From the NCBI GenBank assembly GCA_003258725.1, contig QHMG01000004.1:372001-436000 (forward strand): a stretch of 64,000 bases of DNA, read 5' to 3'. Source of the stretch: Candidatus Melainabacteria bacterium (GTDB lineage Bacteria; Cyanobacteriota; Vampirovibrionia; Gastranaerophilales; Gastranaerophilaceae). The position numbers and the translations under genes are program-made. Shown piece by piece: positions 17,008 through 27,231 of this stretch (position 1 is its first letter; each line of letters opens with the position of its first letter). The notes below the pieces were generated by a model, which was given only the letters and a program-made list of their open reading frames with translations, searched no databases and was not told the DNA's origin.

Positions 17008-18675
17008 ATGATTAAGGATATAAAGAGTAGTAAAATATTATCAATAATGACTTTTTGTATAATTTTGTTATTGGCAATTATTTTTAGATTTACTTGTCTA
17101 GATAAAGTTGATGGGCTTTGGTATGATGAACTTACAATGTACAATGAAGCGGTTAAACCAACCTTCTTGCAGGTTTTATTCTTTTCTTTAAAAGATGATG
17201 TTCATTTTCCACTCTATCAAATATTTTTGCACTATTGGGGAAAATTATTTTCTTTTTCTGATTTTGCCCTTCGGAGTTTTTCAGCAGTAATTGGTGTTTT
17301 AACTGTTATTGTTGGTTATTTTATTGGTAAAACTTTAAATTCTAAATTTTTAGCTTTTTTATTAATGACATTGTTTGCATTAAATAGTTATTTAATTTAT
17401 TACTCACAAGAAGTTAAAATGTATGAATTAATGGCTTTTTTTGCAAGTTTAAATCTTTTGTTTTTAATTAGAATTGATAAAATTAATACTCTAAAAGACA
17501 GATTAGGGTGGATTTTATCAACTTGTGGCTTAATCTTTTCTTACATAATTTCTTTTGTTTATGTGGGGATTCAAATTGTGTGCTTTATTATTTACAGACG
17601 TAAAAATTTGCCAAATAAGTTCTGTTCATCTGTAGGAGCTTTGCTATCTATTACGATACCTTTGCTAGGACTTTTTTATCTTATTAAGCATAATTTAAAA
17701 AATTTTGTTAATGGTATGTATTGTGATTGGTCAAGTTTGTTTGTTGCCTTGCAAAACTTTTTTACTCCCAAACTTGTCGGTATAGGAAATAATCCCATTC
17801 ATTATGTAGGTCAATTTGTCCAAAAATTCAGTTTTTCTGATTTTGTTTTTGTCGTTGTTCCAATAGTAATTGCGGGTTACTTTATATTTAAAGCGGTTAA
17901 AGAAGATAAGTTTGCTCGTCTTATCTTTAATATTTCACTCGGGTTTGTTTTGATTGAAATTTTAGCCTTTATATTTACCGATTTTAAAATACTGTCGAGA
18001 TATTTGGTAATTATTTTACCTAATTTGCTTACGCTAATTGCGATAGGTGTAAAAGATTGTAAAAATAAATTATCATTGGGATTAATTTTAATATTTTTAT
18101 TAGTTAATTTTTTATATCTTACATACTCACCAAGAGCTAGTTATAAATTGAGTCGTGAGGGATATTTACCAATTGTAAAAATGATGCAAGAAAATGATAT
18201 TAAAGATAATGACATTGTTTTTGTTTGGAATAGAAAAGAAGTTTTGTCAAAATATTTAGATAAAAAAATTATAACAGTATCGGTTTTAAAAGATGTTGCT
18301 TATAGGTCAGAATACGTTTTTGCAAATCAAAATAAATTGAATAACTCTAGCACTGAAGTTAAAAAAGAAATGCTAAAGGATTATTTTTTATTAAAAAATC
18401 CTGCTGAAAATACAGAAATTTTAATGGCGTTTTTAATTTCTCAAATGACTCCAGAGCAAAAAATTATGTTGGTTACAAATGGTTATTTTGACGATTTTAC
18501 GGCTGATGAATTTTATAAACAGGTTAAAAACAAAGAGGCTTTTGATGCGTTTACATTTAATAATTTAATGACAGTAAAAGCAACTTTAGATTTAAAATAT
18601 ATATGTAATCATAGTTTGAAATATGTCGGCACATATAAAAAAGGTTTTTATGTGTTACAAGTTTGGAAAAAATAA
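17008..18675 (+). CDS. GT39/ArnT-like membrane glycosyltransferase
   Basis: A 555-residue multi-spanning protein of the GT-C fold. After the first helix it has the acidic LWYDELTMYNEA motif, in which the DE pair is the usual catalytic site of PMT/ArnT-type enzymes using polyprenyl-phosphate sugars. About ten to twelve membrane helices follow, then a soluble C-terminal region (about 390-555). Acceptor could be a surface glycan, lipid A or protein; not determinable here. It is the first of a tandem pair with a similar enzyme. Confidence 0.82.
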   Translation: MIKDIKSSKILSIMTFCIILLLAIIFRFTCLDKVDGLWYDELTMYNEAVKPTFLQVLFFSLKDDVHFPLYQIFLHYWGKLFSFSDFALRSFSAVIGVLTVIVGYFIGKTLNSKFLAFLLMTLFALNSYLIYYSQEVKMYELMAFFASLNLLFLIRIDKINTLKDRLGWILSTCGLIFSYIISFVYVGIQIVCFIIYRRKNLPNKFCSSVGALLSITIPLLGLFYLIKHNLKNFVNGMYCDWSSLFVALQNFFTPKLVGIGNNPIHYVGQFVQKFSFSDFVFVVVPIVIAGYFIFKAVKEDKFARLIFNISLGFVLIEILAFIFTDFKILSRYLVIILPNLLTLIAIGVKDCKNKLSLGLILIFLLVNFLYLTYSPRASYKLSREGYLPIVKMMQENDIKDNDIVFVWNRKEVLSKYLDKKIITVSVLKDVAYRSEYVFANQNKLNNSSTEVKKEMLKDYFLLKNPAENTEILMAFLISQMTPEQKIMLVTNGYFDDFTADEFYKQVKNKEAFDAFTFNNLMTVKATLDLKYICNHSLKYVGTYKKGFYVLQVWKK

Positions 18676-18677
18676 AG

Positions 18678-20402
18678 ATGGAAAAAATAAAGGAATATTT
18701 AAAAAATAATTATAGAGAAACGGCAATTGTTGCTATTATAACTTTTTTTGCTTTGATTTTAAGGCTTATTATGCTACAAAATTATGGAGATTTGTGGTTA
18801 GATGAGCTTTATTCTTGGTATTTTGCCTCGCAAAATAATGTTATAGATACAGTGTTAGAGCTTGTAAAACAAGACATTCACATGCCTCTATATTTTGTCA
18901 TTCTTCATTTTTGGACAAGGCTGTTTGGACAAAGTGACGTTGCAATGCACTCTTGCACTTTGTTTTTGACATTACCGCTTATTCCAATTGCATTTTACTC
19001 AATGAAAACTCTGTTTAATAAAACGGTTGGTTATTTTTCAGCAATTTTGTTAGCTATAAATGCGTGGGGTATTTATTATTCAATTGAAGTTCGCTTTTAC
19101 GGATTTGTTTTTGTGTTATCAATTTTGAGTGCTTTTTCTTTTGCAAAAATGCTTGAAACTTTTGATAAAAAATACATTTGGGCGTTTATTATATCGCATG
19201 CACTTTTAATTTATACCTTTAGTGCAACAGGCATGTTAACGCTTATGTATGCACTTTTTGCGATAATTTATCTAGTTTTGAAACGTCGTGACAAATTATT
19301 AGAAATGGCTAAATATTTTTCAATTTTGTTGATTGTTTCAATTCCTGTAATTGCAATAATGATTTATAATACGCTTGTTTTTAATAGTGAAATTTGCTCA
19401 TTTACACGTGAGATTTATTTCTTTGATTGGAAAGTTCTTTTTGATATGCTAGAAACTTATTTTTCTAGCGAAAATTATCAATTAATGACAAGAGAAATCA
19501 ATGTTTATGGCAATATTTTTGAAAAAATGAGTGTTCCAAGTTATTTTATACTTGTTGCAATTCCTATTTTTATTGGGCTTGTCGGATTTATAAGAAGTTT
19601 ATTTTCAAAAAATAAATTATTATATTTCTTTTTAATTCCGTCATTAATGTTTTTAGTTGTGTCATTGTTACTTGCCTCAAGTGGTAAAATGGCATTTTTA
19701 ACTAGATACTCCACAATAATTTATTCTGTAATAATGTGCTCAGCTTGTTATGGTTTGAGCTTGTTGAATTGGAAGAAAGTCCATATTGTGCTATTTTCTT
19801 TATGGATTTTAATAAATTACATTTATTTTTATGTTGTTCCTACAAACATTTTTACTAATCCTAGAATAGAATTAGGCTCTTTGTCAAAACTTTTAGAAGA
19901 ACAAGTACAAATAAAAGATACTGATTATGTTTTAATACCTTATTCGGGTTCAAAAGTCATGAGATATGTACCTCATGGAGTTTATATTCCTTTTGAGGCT
20001 GACGATATGCTTTTGTTAAAGGGTGAAGATTCTTTAGAGTTTTATTTTGGTACAAAAGATATTGATAAGAAAAATGTTAGAGCCTTTATGTACGACTACA
20101 TAGCTAAAAATATTGTAATGGAAGCATACTATAACAATTTAAAGAAAAATTACATAGATAAAATGAACAGAGGTGATAGATTAATTTTAATTTCATATCG
20201 AGATGGTTTTACAATGCCATTAATTCAAAATTGGCAAATGCTTAAAGATGTAAACACTTATAATAATATGAATTTGTTTGTTTTAATGATGTCAAAAGTG
20301 ACCAAAGATAGCTTAGATATTGCTCAACAAACCTTGAAACCTTTAGGCTCTGTTCAAGTTAGAGATGCTGGATATTCAATTTTTGTTTATGAAAAACAAT
20401 AA
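18678..20402 (+). CDS. GT39/ArnT-like membrane glycosyltransferase, second of a pair
   Basis: A 574-residue relative of the preceding gene with LWLDELYSWYFASQN after helix 1, then DIHMPLYFVILHFWTRLFG, matching DVHFPLYQIFLHYWGKLF in its neighbour. It has many membrane helices and a soluble C-terminal part. The ATG at 18678 lies two bases after the previous stop; a TTG at 18663 is in frame, and GGAAAAAATAAAG is duplicated in tandem there. The tandem arrangement suggests duplication and successive steps on one glycan. Confidence 0.82.
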   Translation: MEKIKEYLKNNYRETAIVAIITFFALILRLIMLQNYGDLWLDELYSWYFASQNNVIDTVLELVKQDIHMPLYFVILHFWTRLFGQSDVAMHSCTLFLTLPLIPIAFYSMKTLFNKTVGYFSAILLAINAWGIYYSIEVRFYGFVFVLSILSAFSFAKMLETFDKKYIWAFIISHALLIYTFSATGMLTLMYALFAIIYLVLKRRDKLLEMAKYFSILLIVSIPVIAIMIYNTLVFNSEICSFTREIYFFDWKVLFDMLETYFSSENYQLMTREINVYGNIFEKMSVPSYFILVAIPIFIGLVGFIRSLFSKNKLLYFFLIPSLMFLVVSLLLASSGKMAFLTRYSTIIYSVIMCSACYGLSLLNWKKVHIVLFSLWILINYIYFYVVPTNIFTNPRIELGSLSKLLEEQVQIKDTDYVLIPYSGSKVMRYVPHGVYIPFEADDMLLLKGEDSLEFYFGTKDIDKKNVRAFMYDYIAKNIVMEAYYNNLKKNYIDKMNRGDRLILISYRDGFTMPLIQNWQMLKDVNTYNNMNLFVLMMSKVTKDSLDIAQQTLKPLGSVQVRDAGYSIFVYEKQ

Positions 20403-20449
20403 TTTGAATATTTGTGGTAAAATAAAAGAAAAAATTTCAGGAGATAAAA

Positions 20450-21892
20450 ATGGAAGATTTAAGAGAAAAATATGAAGTCGTAATTGGCTTAGAAGTACAC
20501 GCTCAATTAAAAACTAATACAAAGATTTTTGCACCAGACGGTTGTGAATTCGGTAACGAACAAAATACACAAATTAGCCCTATTACGTTGGGTATGCCAG
20601 GTGTTTTACCTGTGTTAAACAGAGCTGTTGTTGATATGGGTATTTTAACAGGTTTAGCATTAAACTGTGAAATTGCTCACAAATGTAAATTCGACAGAAA
20701 ACAGTATTTCTATCCAGATTTACCAAAAGGTTATCAAATTTCTCAATATGATGAACCAATCTGTGGAAAAGGTTACTTAATGGTAAACGGCAAAAAGATT
20801 GGTATTACAAGAGCTCACTTAGAAGAAGATGCTGGAAAGTTAGTTCACGCTGGGGCTGATGGTTTGGCAGGTTCTTCATACTCATTAGTTGACTTGAACA
20901 GAGCTGGTACACCACTATTAGAAATTGTATCAGAACCAGATATGCGTTCACCTCAAGAAGCTCGTGAATACATGGAAGAATTAAGAAATATTGTACGTTA
21001 TGTGGGTGTTTGTGACGGTAATTTAGAAGAAGGTTCAATGAGATGTGATGCAAACATTTCAATTATGCCAAAAGGTTCAAACAAATTCGGTACTCGTGCA
21101 GAAATTAAAAATGTAAACTCTTTCAAAGCATTGGAAAGAGCTTTAGAATATGAAATTGATAGACAAATTGAACTTGTAGAAGATGGTGAAGAAGTTGTAC
21201 AAGAAACAAGATTGTGGGACGACAACGCTGGTGTAACTCGTTCAATGCGTGGAAAGGAAGATGCTCACGATTACAGATACTTCCCTGAACCAGACTTAAT
21301 GCCACTAGAAATTTCTCAAGAATGGATTGATAGAATTAAAGCAACAATGCCTGAATTACCAGAACAAAAACGCCAACGCTATATGGATTTAGGCTTAAGC
21401 GAATATGATGCAAGCGTAATTGTTGCTCAATACGAACTTGCAATGTTCTTTGATGAAGTTTTAAAAGCTGGTGGTAATCCAAAAATTGCCGTAAACTTCT
21501 TAATGGGTGAAATTGCAGCATACTTAAAAGAACAAAAACTATCTATCAATGAAACAAAATTAACTCCAGAAAGTTTAGTTGAATTGATTGGCTTAATTGA
21601 AAAAGCTACAATTTCAAACAACATTGGTAAGCAAATCATTGTTGAAATGATGGAAACAGGCGAAAAAGCATCAGCAATTGTAGAAAAGAAAGGTTTAAGC
21701 CAAATTTCTGATACAGGTGCAATTAAAGAAATCGCACAAAAAATTATTGAAGCTAATCCAAGCCAAGTTGAGGCTTATAGAGGTGGTAAAGATAAATTGT
21801 TTGGTTTCTTTGTTGGTCAAGTTATGAAAGAAACTAAAGGTAGAGCTAACCCTCAAAGCGTTAACCAAATATTAAAAGAATTGTTAGGTTAA
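20450..21892 (+). CDS. gatB: Aspartyl/glutamyl-tRNA amidotransferase subunit B
   Basis: GatB phosphorylates and amidates Glu-tRNA(Gln) or Asp-tRNA(Asn) with ammonia from GatA. The 480-residue protein has VIGLEVHAQLKTNTKIF at the N-terminus, KCKFDRKQYFYPDLPKGYQISQYD, HLEEDAGK and DYRYFPEPDL, and the C-terminal YqeY-like tail with GKANPQ-type sequence (KGRANPQSVNQIL). AGGAG precedes the ATG. gatA is 3.8 kb away on the other strand and gatC is not in the window. Confidence 0.96.
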   Translation: MEDLREKYEVVIGLEVHAQLKTNTKIFAPDGCEFGNEQNTQISPITLGMPGVLPVLNRAVVDMGILTGLALNCEIAHKCKFDRKQYFYPDLPKGYQISQYDEPICGKGYLMVNGKKIGITRAHLEEDAGKLVHAGADGLAGSSYSLVDLNRAGTPLLEIVSEPDMRSPQEAREYMEELRNIVRYVGVCDGNLEEGSMRCDANISIMPKGSNKFGTRAEIKNVNSFKALERALEYEIDRQIELVEDGEEVVQETRLWDDNAGVTRSMRGKEDAHDYRYFPEPDLMPLEISQEWIDRIKATMPELPEQKRQRYMDLGLSEYDASVIVAQYELAMFFDEVLKAGGNPKIAVNFLMGEIAAYLKEQKLSINETKLTPESLVELIGLIEKATISNNIGKQIIVEMMETGEKASAIVEKKGLSQISDTGAIKEIAQKIIEANPSQVEAYRGGKDKLFGFFVGQVMKETKGRANPQSVNQILKELLG

Positions 21893-21916
21893 TAGCAAAC
21901 TGAGAAAGAGGCTTCA

Positions 21917-22984
21917 ATGGAAAACTTCATTACAAATAAAAAAACTTGCATGGATTTAGAAATACACGAACAACCTGTAATTTTAGGTAAAATTATAGAG
22001 GAGTATGTTTCGGTTGAAAATAAAGTTGAAATGGATGTTCCTCAAGATGTTTCAAAAGTTGTTTTGGTTGCGAGCGGTTCTTCTTACCACTGTGCAAGAT
22101 ATGGCGCTGATTTGTTCGGAACAGTTGCCGATATTTCAGCCCGTGCAATTTATTCTAGTGAATATCTCTTGAAACCTAAAGCACCAGTCGATGAAGGTAC
22201 TCTTTATATCTTTATCACTCAATCAGGTGAAACAAGTGACACCTTAAGAGCAGCAAAACGTGCTCAACAATTGGGTATGAGAATTTTAGTTATTACAAAT
22301 AATGAAAAATCTTCAATAGCAAAACTTGCAGACTATGTAATTAATTGCTATGCAGGGGAAGAAAAAAGTATTGCAGCAACAAAATCATTTACAGCTCAAA
22401 TGCTTTGCTTGTACTTGTTAACTCTAAAATATGCGCAAATTAAAAATATTGATGTAAATGATAAAATTCAAAACTTAAAAACTTTGCCATTTGTTATTTT
22501 ACAAACATTTGATATGAGTAAAAAGATTAACCAACTTGCAGGCATGTTAAAAAAAGAAAAGAATTTTATTATTACTGCTGACGGAATTTCTTATGCTTTG
22601 GCAAAAGAGGCAGCCTTGAAAATTCAAGAAACATCATATTTGAATGTAACAGCGATGATTTTAGGTGAATTTATGCATGGACACGTTGCTGTGTTGAACA
22701 ATAAAATTCCTTTAGTTTATGTTTCTGCTTCAGGAGTTTCATATTCTTCAGCTAAAAATTTAGAAAAAATAAAAAAAGATTACAATCCGCCAATTTATAT
22801 TATTGGTCGTTCTCACGAAAGAATTACACCAAACTTTAATATAACAATTGATAATGATGATCCGACCTTGAGAATGTTTTCTAATGCTGTCGCTATTCAG
22901 ATGTTGGCATTAGAAATTGCTAAAAAATTGGGTCGAAATGTTGACAAGCCAAAAGGACTTGTAAAGGTTGTTAAAGAAAACTAA
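21917..22984 (+). CDS. SIS-domain sugar isomerase (GlmS isomerase half, NagB-II/AgaS-like)
   Basis: A 355-residue protein with two SIS domains, matching the isomerase half of GlmS but without the roughly 240-residue glutaminase domain. Visible are VASGSSYHCARYGAD, FITQSGETSDTLRA, KSIAATKSFTAQML, and the catalytic-loop-like KIQETSYLNVTAMILGEFMHGHVAVL, plus a C-terminal KGLVKVVKEN close to the GlmS tail. It probably deaminates or isomerises glucosamine-6-phosphate or a related sugar phosphate. It lies 24 bases after gatB. Confidence 0.85.
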   Translation: MENFITNKKTCMDLEIHEQPVILGKIIEEYVSVENKVEMDVPQDVSKVVLVASGSSYHCARYGADLFGTVADISARAIYSSEYLLKPKAPVDEGTLYIFITQSGETSDTLRAAKRAQQLGMRILVITNNEKSSIAKLADYVINCYAGEEKSIAATKSFTAQMLCLYLLTLKYAQIKNIDVNDKIQNLKTLPFVILQTFDMSKKINQLAGMLKKEKNFIITADGISYALAKEAALKIQETSYLNVTAMILGEFMHGHVAVLNNKIPLVYVSASGVSYSSAKNLEKIKKDYNPPIYIIGRSHERITPNFNITIDNDDPTLRMFSNAVAIQMLALEIAKKLGRNVDKPKGLVKVVKEN

Positions 22985-23005
22985 TCTACATAAAAAGGAT
23001 TTTTT

Positions 23006-24055
23006 ATGCAAAACAAAAAACTTATAATTGCACTAATATCGGTAGTTTGTGTACTTTCAATCGTAGTTTTGACTTTGTTTTTTGTACACGCAAATTCTCA
23101 TAAAGTTAAATTGTTGAATGTTTGTAAAAACAATAAATGGGGCTTTATTGATAGAAAAGGTAAGGTTGTTGTTCCTTATAAATACCAAATTTTAGGACAA
23201 GTTCAAGAAGGTTTGGCAGTTGCATGTGAAAATTTTAAATGCGGTTTTATTGATAAAAAAGGAAACGTAAAAATTAAATTTGAGTATGATGAAGCATACT
23301 CTTTTGTAAACGGTTTGGCTGTTGTAAGGAAAGATGATAAATGTGGATTTATCAATAAAAAAGGCAAAATTGTAATTCCTTTAGATTATGAGTATGCCTA
23401 TAATTATACTTATGGCAAAGCACCGGTCTGCAAAGAAATTGGTCAATGTGGTTATGTAAATAAGGCAAATAAGGTTGTAATTCCTTTTGAATATACTCGA
23501 GTAAGCAATTTTGTAAAGGGGTTAGCAAACGTGGAAAAAGACGGTAATTGGGGTGCTATTAATACAAGAGGTAAAATAGTTATTCCAATTGATTATGAAG
23601 CTTTGGGTGTGCTTGCTGGTGACAAGATTAGTGCTTGTAAAATTATGCCAAATATCAATAATGCAATTCGTTGTGGATATATTGATAAAAAAGGTAGAGA
23701 AGTGTTACCTTTTAAATATATTTGGACTGTGGATTTCTCGGAAGGAATTGGAGCAGTTCAAGGGTCTGATACTCGTTGGTATTATATAGATGAAAATGGT
23801 GAAAATATTTTTGGCAAATCTTACAGCATAGCATCAGGTTTTTCAGAAGGTTTAGCAGAGATTTGTGTAAACCCTACAACTTGTGGTTTTGCAGATAAAT
23901 ATGGAGAACCAGTTATTTCAGTTAAATATTCTGCAACAAGTAGTTTTAAAGACGGTATTGCAGCAGTTTTGTTAAATAACAAATGGGGTTTTATCGACAA
24001 GAGAGGTAAGACAGTTATACCATTTGAATTTGACTGGACAGGCTTGGTATTTTAG
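23006..24055 (+). CDS. Exported or anchored WG (KWG) repeat protein
   Basis: A 349-residue protein with an N-terminal hydrophobic helix (about 5-28) followed by about nine WG repeats of some 35 residues, each built like KWGFIDRKGKVVVPYKY. The repeats near 90-105 and 125-140 have C in place of W (KCGFINKKGK). WG arrays form beta propeller-like binding surfaces; their ligands are mostly unknown. AAAAGGA ribosome site. It is probably held on the outer face of the inner membrane. Confidence 0.85.
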   Translation: MQNKKLIIALISVVCVLSIVVLTLFFVHANSHKVKLLNVCKNNKWGFIDRKGKVVVPYKYQILGQVQEGLAVACENFKCGFIDKKGNVKIKFEYDEAYSFVNGLAVVRKDDKCGFINKKGKIVIPLDYEYAYNYTYGKAPVCKEIGQCGYVNKANKVVIPFEYTRVSNFVKGLANVEKDGNWGAINTRGKIVIPIDYEALGVLAGDKISACKIMPNINNAIRCGYIDKKGREVLPFKYIWTVDFSEGIGAVQGSDTRWYYIDENGENIFGKSYSIASGFSEGLAEICVNPTTCGFADKYGEPVISVKYSATSSFKDGIAAVLLNNKWGFIDKRGKTVIPFEFDWTGLVF

Positions 24056-24158
24056 CCTTTTAGGTTAAGTGTATTTAACATATTAGACAATATTATTTTG
24101 TTTATATTACAATTATAAATATGTAGTAAACTGTATCTTAAAACAAAGGAGAGTTAAA

Positions 24159-24620
24159 ATGTTAAAAAAGATGCTACCTCTTACAGTAATTGCTTTTATG
24201 TTGGGACTTTGTGCCAATAACTTTGCTATGTCAGGAGTTCCGGCTAATTATAAAGTTGCAGTTGTTGATGTTTCAAAAGTTGTTTCTTCTTCAAAACAAG
24301 TTGCTACATTAAAGAAAGAGCAACAAGCAAAACTGGAACAAATAAAAAAAGTATATGACACAGCTCAAGCTCAAGCATTAAAAGAAAAAGACGTTAAAAA
24401 ACGTAATGAAATTATGAAAAAAGCAGAAACTGCAGTTATAAAATTAAAAACTGATAATGATAAGGTTTATGCAAAACAGTTAGCTGATATTGACAAATCA
24501 ATTTCTGCTACAATACAAGCTCAAAGCAAAAAAGCTGGCTATGATTTAGTTTTAGCAAAGGGCGTTGTTTTGTATGGTGGAACTGATATCACATCAGAAG
24601 TTCAAAAATTAGTTAAGTAA
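24159..24620 (+). CDS. OmpH/Skp-family periplasmic chaperone-like protein
   Basis: A 153-residue protein with a signal peptide (about 1-24), VAVVDVSKVVSSSKQV after it, a long charged helical hairpin (about 50-120) and a C-terminal YDLVLAKGVVLYGGTDITSEV strand, which is the Skp/OmpH layout. Skp holds unfolded outer-membrane proteins in the periplasm and would suit the autotransporter and TolC encoded in the same window. AAAGGAG precedes the ATG. Confidence 0.88.
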   Translation: MLKKMLPLTVIAFMLGLCANNFAMSGVPANYKVAVVDVSKVVSSSKQVATLKKEQQAKLEQIKKVYDTAQAQALKEKDVKKRNEIMKKAETAVIKLKTDNDKVYAKQLADIDKSISATIQAQSKKAGYDLVLAKGVVLYGGTDITSEVQKLVK

Positions 24621-24643
24621 GAATAAGAGTAAAGGAAAAAAGA

Positions 24644-25579
24644 ATGAAAAAGTACAGATTGTTAACACGTGCAGATTTAGACGGTATTATGTCAGCTACA
24701 TTGTTGAAAAAATTTGGTATGATTGACGAAATTAAATTTTGTCACCCAAAAGATATGCAAGATGGCAAAATTGAAGTGACTGACAATGATATCATTACAA
24801 ACTTGCCATATAACGAAAATGCTCATTTCGTTTTTGATCACCATTTTTCAGAAGACGTAAGAGCATACGGACATCGTTCAAATCACATTATTAACCCTGT
24901 TGCAAAATCAGCAACAAGAGTTATTTATGAATATTTTGGCGGTGCTGATAAGTTTCCTAAAGAATGGAGCGAAATGCTTGATGCAGTTGATAGAGCTGAT
25001 TCTGGAAATGTTACTGCTGATGAAATTAAAAATCCAAAAGGTTGGTTATTGTTAAACTATATTCTTGACCCAAGAACTGGTTTAGGTAGATATGATAGCC
25101 GTTTTAGATTGAAAAATTTTGACTTTATGAAACATGTTATTGATATTTTACAAGAAGAAACAGATATTGAAGAAGTTCTTGACGATTCAGACGTAAAAGC
25201 TAGAGCAGATTTTTATAGAGCTGAACAACCAGAATTCATTGAACAATTAAAACGCTGTTCAACAGTTCAAGGCGAAGTTGTAATCATAAATTACAAAGAT
25301 GAAGACGTAATTCACGTTGGTAATAGATTTATGATTTACACTCTATTCCCTCAATGCAACATCTCTATTCATAAAATTATGAGCAATGACGGCAAAAAGA
25401 CTGTATTTGCTGTTGGTAAGTCAGTAATTAACAGAACATCTCAATTGAATGTTGCAGAATTAATGGCAGAACATGGTGGTGGCGGACACAGAAACGCTGG
25501 AACTTGCCAAGTTTACCACGATAAAGCAAACGCAGTATTAAAAGATATTATCGAAAAAATTAACACTTATGTTCATTAA
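24644..25579 (+). CDS. DHH-family phosphoesterase
   Basis: A 311-residue protein with RADLDGIMSA at the start, the DHH motif in FVFDHHFSED, a third metal-binding region and the DHHA1 signature AEHGGGGHRNAG near the C-terminus. Relatives hydrolyse nanoRNA, cyclic dinucleotides or polyphosphate. The layout is of the short soluble type without GGDEF or PAS parts. Substrate is not determinable. It sits 23 bases after the OmpH gene. Confidence 0.88.
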   Translation: MKKYRLLTRADLDGIMSATLLKKFGMIDEIKFCHPKDMQDGKIEVTDNDIITNLPYNENAHFVFDHHFSEDVRAYGHRSNHIINPVAKSATRVIYEYFGGADKFPKEWSEMLDAVDRADSGNVTADEIKNPKGWLLLNYILDPRTGLGRYDSRFRLKNFDFMKHVIDILQEETDIEEVLDDSDVKARADFYRAEQPEFIEQLKRCSTVQGEVVIINYKDEDVIHVGNRFMIYTLFPQCNISIHKIMSNDGKKTVFAVGKSVINRTSQLNVAELMAEHGGGGHRNAGTCQVYHDKANAVLKDIIEKINTYVH

Positions 25580-25604
25580 TTTATAGATAAATAAAAAGGA
25601 TAAT

Positions 25605-25642
25605 AAAAAGGCGCAGTTGGCATTTGCCAACTGCGCCTTTTT
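25605..25642. terminator. Bidirectional terminator of the GGCGCA family
   Basis: AAAAAGGCGCAGTTGGC pairs with GCCAACTGCGCCTTTTT across ATTT. It has an A run on one side and a T run on the other and lies between convergent genes, so it can serve both strands. Confidence 0.9.
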
Positions 25643-25665
25643 AAAATAAATTTTACCTAACAAAA

Positions 25666-27129
25666 TTAAACATTAGCGATTTGTTTGTAAAAATCGTGTT
25701 CTTGTTCAAATTTATAAGAGAAGTTGAACAAATCACTCTCTTTAAGTTGAGGAGTTAGAATTTGTAACCCAATAGGCATACCTTCTGAATCAAATCCAGC
25801 AGGAATACTAATACCAGGAATACCTGCTAAGTTTGCAGAGATTGTTGCAATATCAGTTAAGTACATTGCAAGTGGATCTTCTGTTCTTGCACCAATGTCA
25901 AAGGCTGTGTTTGGACAAGTTGGAGATATTAATGCATCAACTTGTTCAAAAGCTTTGTCAAAATCTTCTTTTACTAATTTTCTCATTTGTTGTGCTTTTT
26001 TGTAATATGCATCATAGTAACCTGAAGATAGAGCGTAAGTTCCTAACATAATTCTACGTTTAACTTCTGGTCCAAAGCCTTCAGCTCTAGTTTTTGTGTA
26101 CATATCAAGCAAGCAAGAAGCATCTGCACATCTGTGACCATATCTTACACCATCAAATCTTGCTAAGTTTGAACTACATTCAGCGGTTGCCAAAATGTAA
26201 TAAATACCAATTGAATATTTTAATGTAGGTAATGAAATTTCAACAATTTCTGCACCTTGTTTTTTGTAGGTTTCAATAGCCATTTCGATAGCTTTTCTAA
26301 CGTCATCAGAAAGACCTTCGCCCATTAATTCTTTAATAACGCCAATTTTTCTACCTTTAATATCATTGTTCAAACTCTTTGAGTAATTTTCAACGGGAAC
26401 GTCAAGAGATGTTGAATCTTTAGGATCTAAACCTGAAATTACTTGTAATAAGTTTGCAGCATCTTCAACAGTCCTTGCGAATGGACCGATTTGGTCTAAA
26501 GAAGATGCAAATGCAATCAAACCATATCTTGATACTCTACCATAAGTGGGTTTCATACCAACAATACCGCAAAAACTAGCTGGAAGACGAATACTTCCGC
26601 CTGTGTCAGAACCTAGTGATAATGTAGCTTCGCAAGCAGCAACAGAAGCTGCTGAACCGCCAGAAGAACCTCCGGGAACTTTATTTAAATTCCAAGGGTT
26701 ATGAACTTTGCCAAATGCTGAGTTTTCGTTTGAAGAACCCATAGCAAATTCATCTAAGTTAGCTTTTGCAACGATTGGAACTAAATTATTTAACAATTTG
26801 TCTGTAATGGTTGCGTTATAAGGTGATACAAAGTTTTCTAAAATTTTGCTTGAAGCCGTAGTTTTAGAACCAACTAAATTCATGTTATCTTTTAAAACAA
26901 GCGGAATACCAGCTAAAAGAGGTAATTCTTCACCTTTTGCAATTTTTTCGTCTACTTTTTTTGCAGTTTCCATTGCAGTTTCTTTTGTCAAAGAATTGAA
27001 AGCTTTTATTTTTGGTTCAACTTCATCAATTCTTTTGAAAGTCGCCTCTGCTAATTCAACCGCAGAAATTTCTTTATTTTGTAATGCCTTGCTTTGTTCT
27101 GTGGCACTCTTTTTCAAGATTTCTTCCAT
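25666..27129 (-). CDS. gatA: Aspartyl/glutamyl-tRNA amidotransferase subunit A
   Basis: GatA is the glutaminase of the GatCAB complex. The 487-residue protein carries the amidase-signature Ser-cisSer-Lys triad: the Lys in PLVLKDNM, then GGSSGGSAASVAA and GSDTGGSIRLPASFCG, plus GMKPTYGRVSRYG. AAGGAG precedes the ATG, with a normal leader. gatB lies on the other strand at 20.4 kb; gatC is elsewhere. Together with the absence of glnS here this suggests indirect Gln-tRNA formation. Confidence 0.96.
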   Translation of the reverse strand: MEEILKKSATEQSKALQNKEISAVELAEATFKRIDEVEPKIKAFNSLTKETAMETAKKVDEKIAKGEELPLLAGIPLVLKDNMNLVGSKTTASSKILENFVSPYNATITDKLLNNLVPIVAKANLDEFAMGSSNENSAFGKVHNPWNLNKVPGGSSGGSAASVAACEATLSLGSDTGGSIRLPASFCGIVGMKPTYGRVSRYGLIAFASSLDQIGPFARTVEDAANLLQVISGLDPKDSTSLDVPVENYSKSLNNDIKGRKIGVIKELMGEGLSDDVRKAIEMAIETYKKQGAEIVEISLPTLKYSIGIYYILATAECSSNLARFDGVRYGHRCADASCLLDMYTKTRAEGFGPEVKRRIMLGTYALSSGYYDAYYKKAQQMRKLVKEDFDKAFEQVDALISPTCPNTAFDIGARTEDPLAMYLTDIATISANLAGIPGISIPAGFDSEGMPIGLQILTPQLKESDLFNFSYKFEQEHDFYKQIANV

Positions 27130-27231
27130 TATTTTCTCCTTAAAATATTTATATGTTTATTATAAGTCAAACAGCAAAAAAGCACAAATAAATTGTGCTT
27201 TTTCTTTATGTTGTGCTAATTGGATTGTATC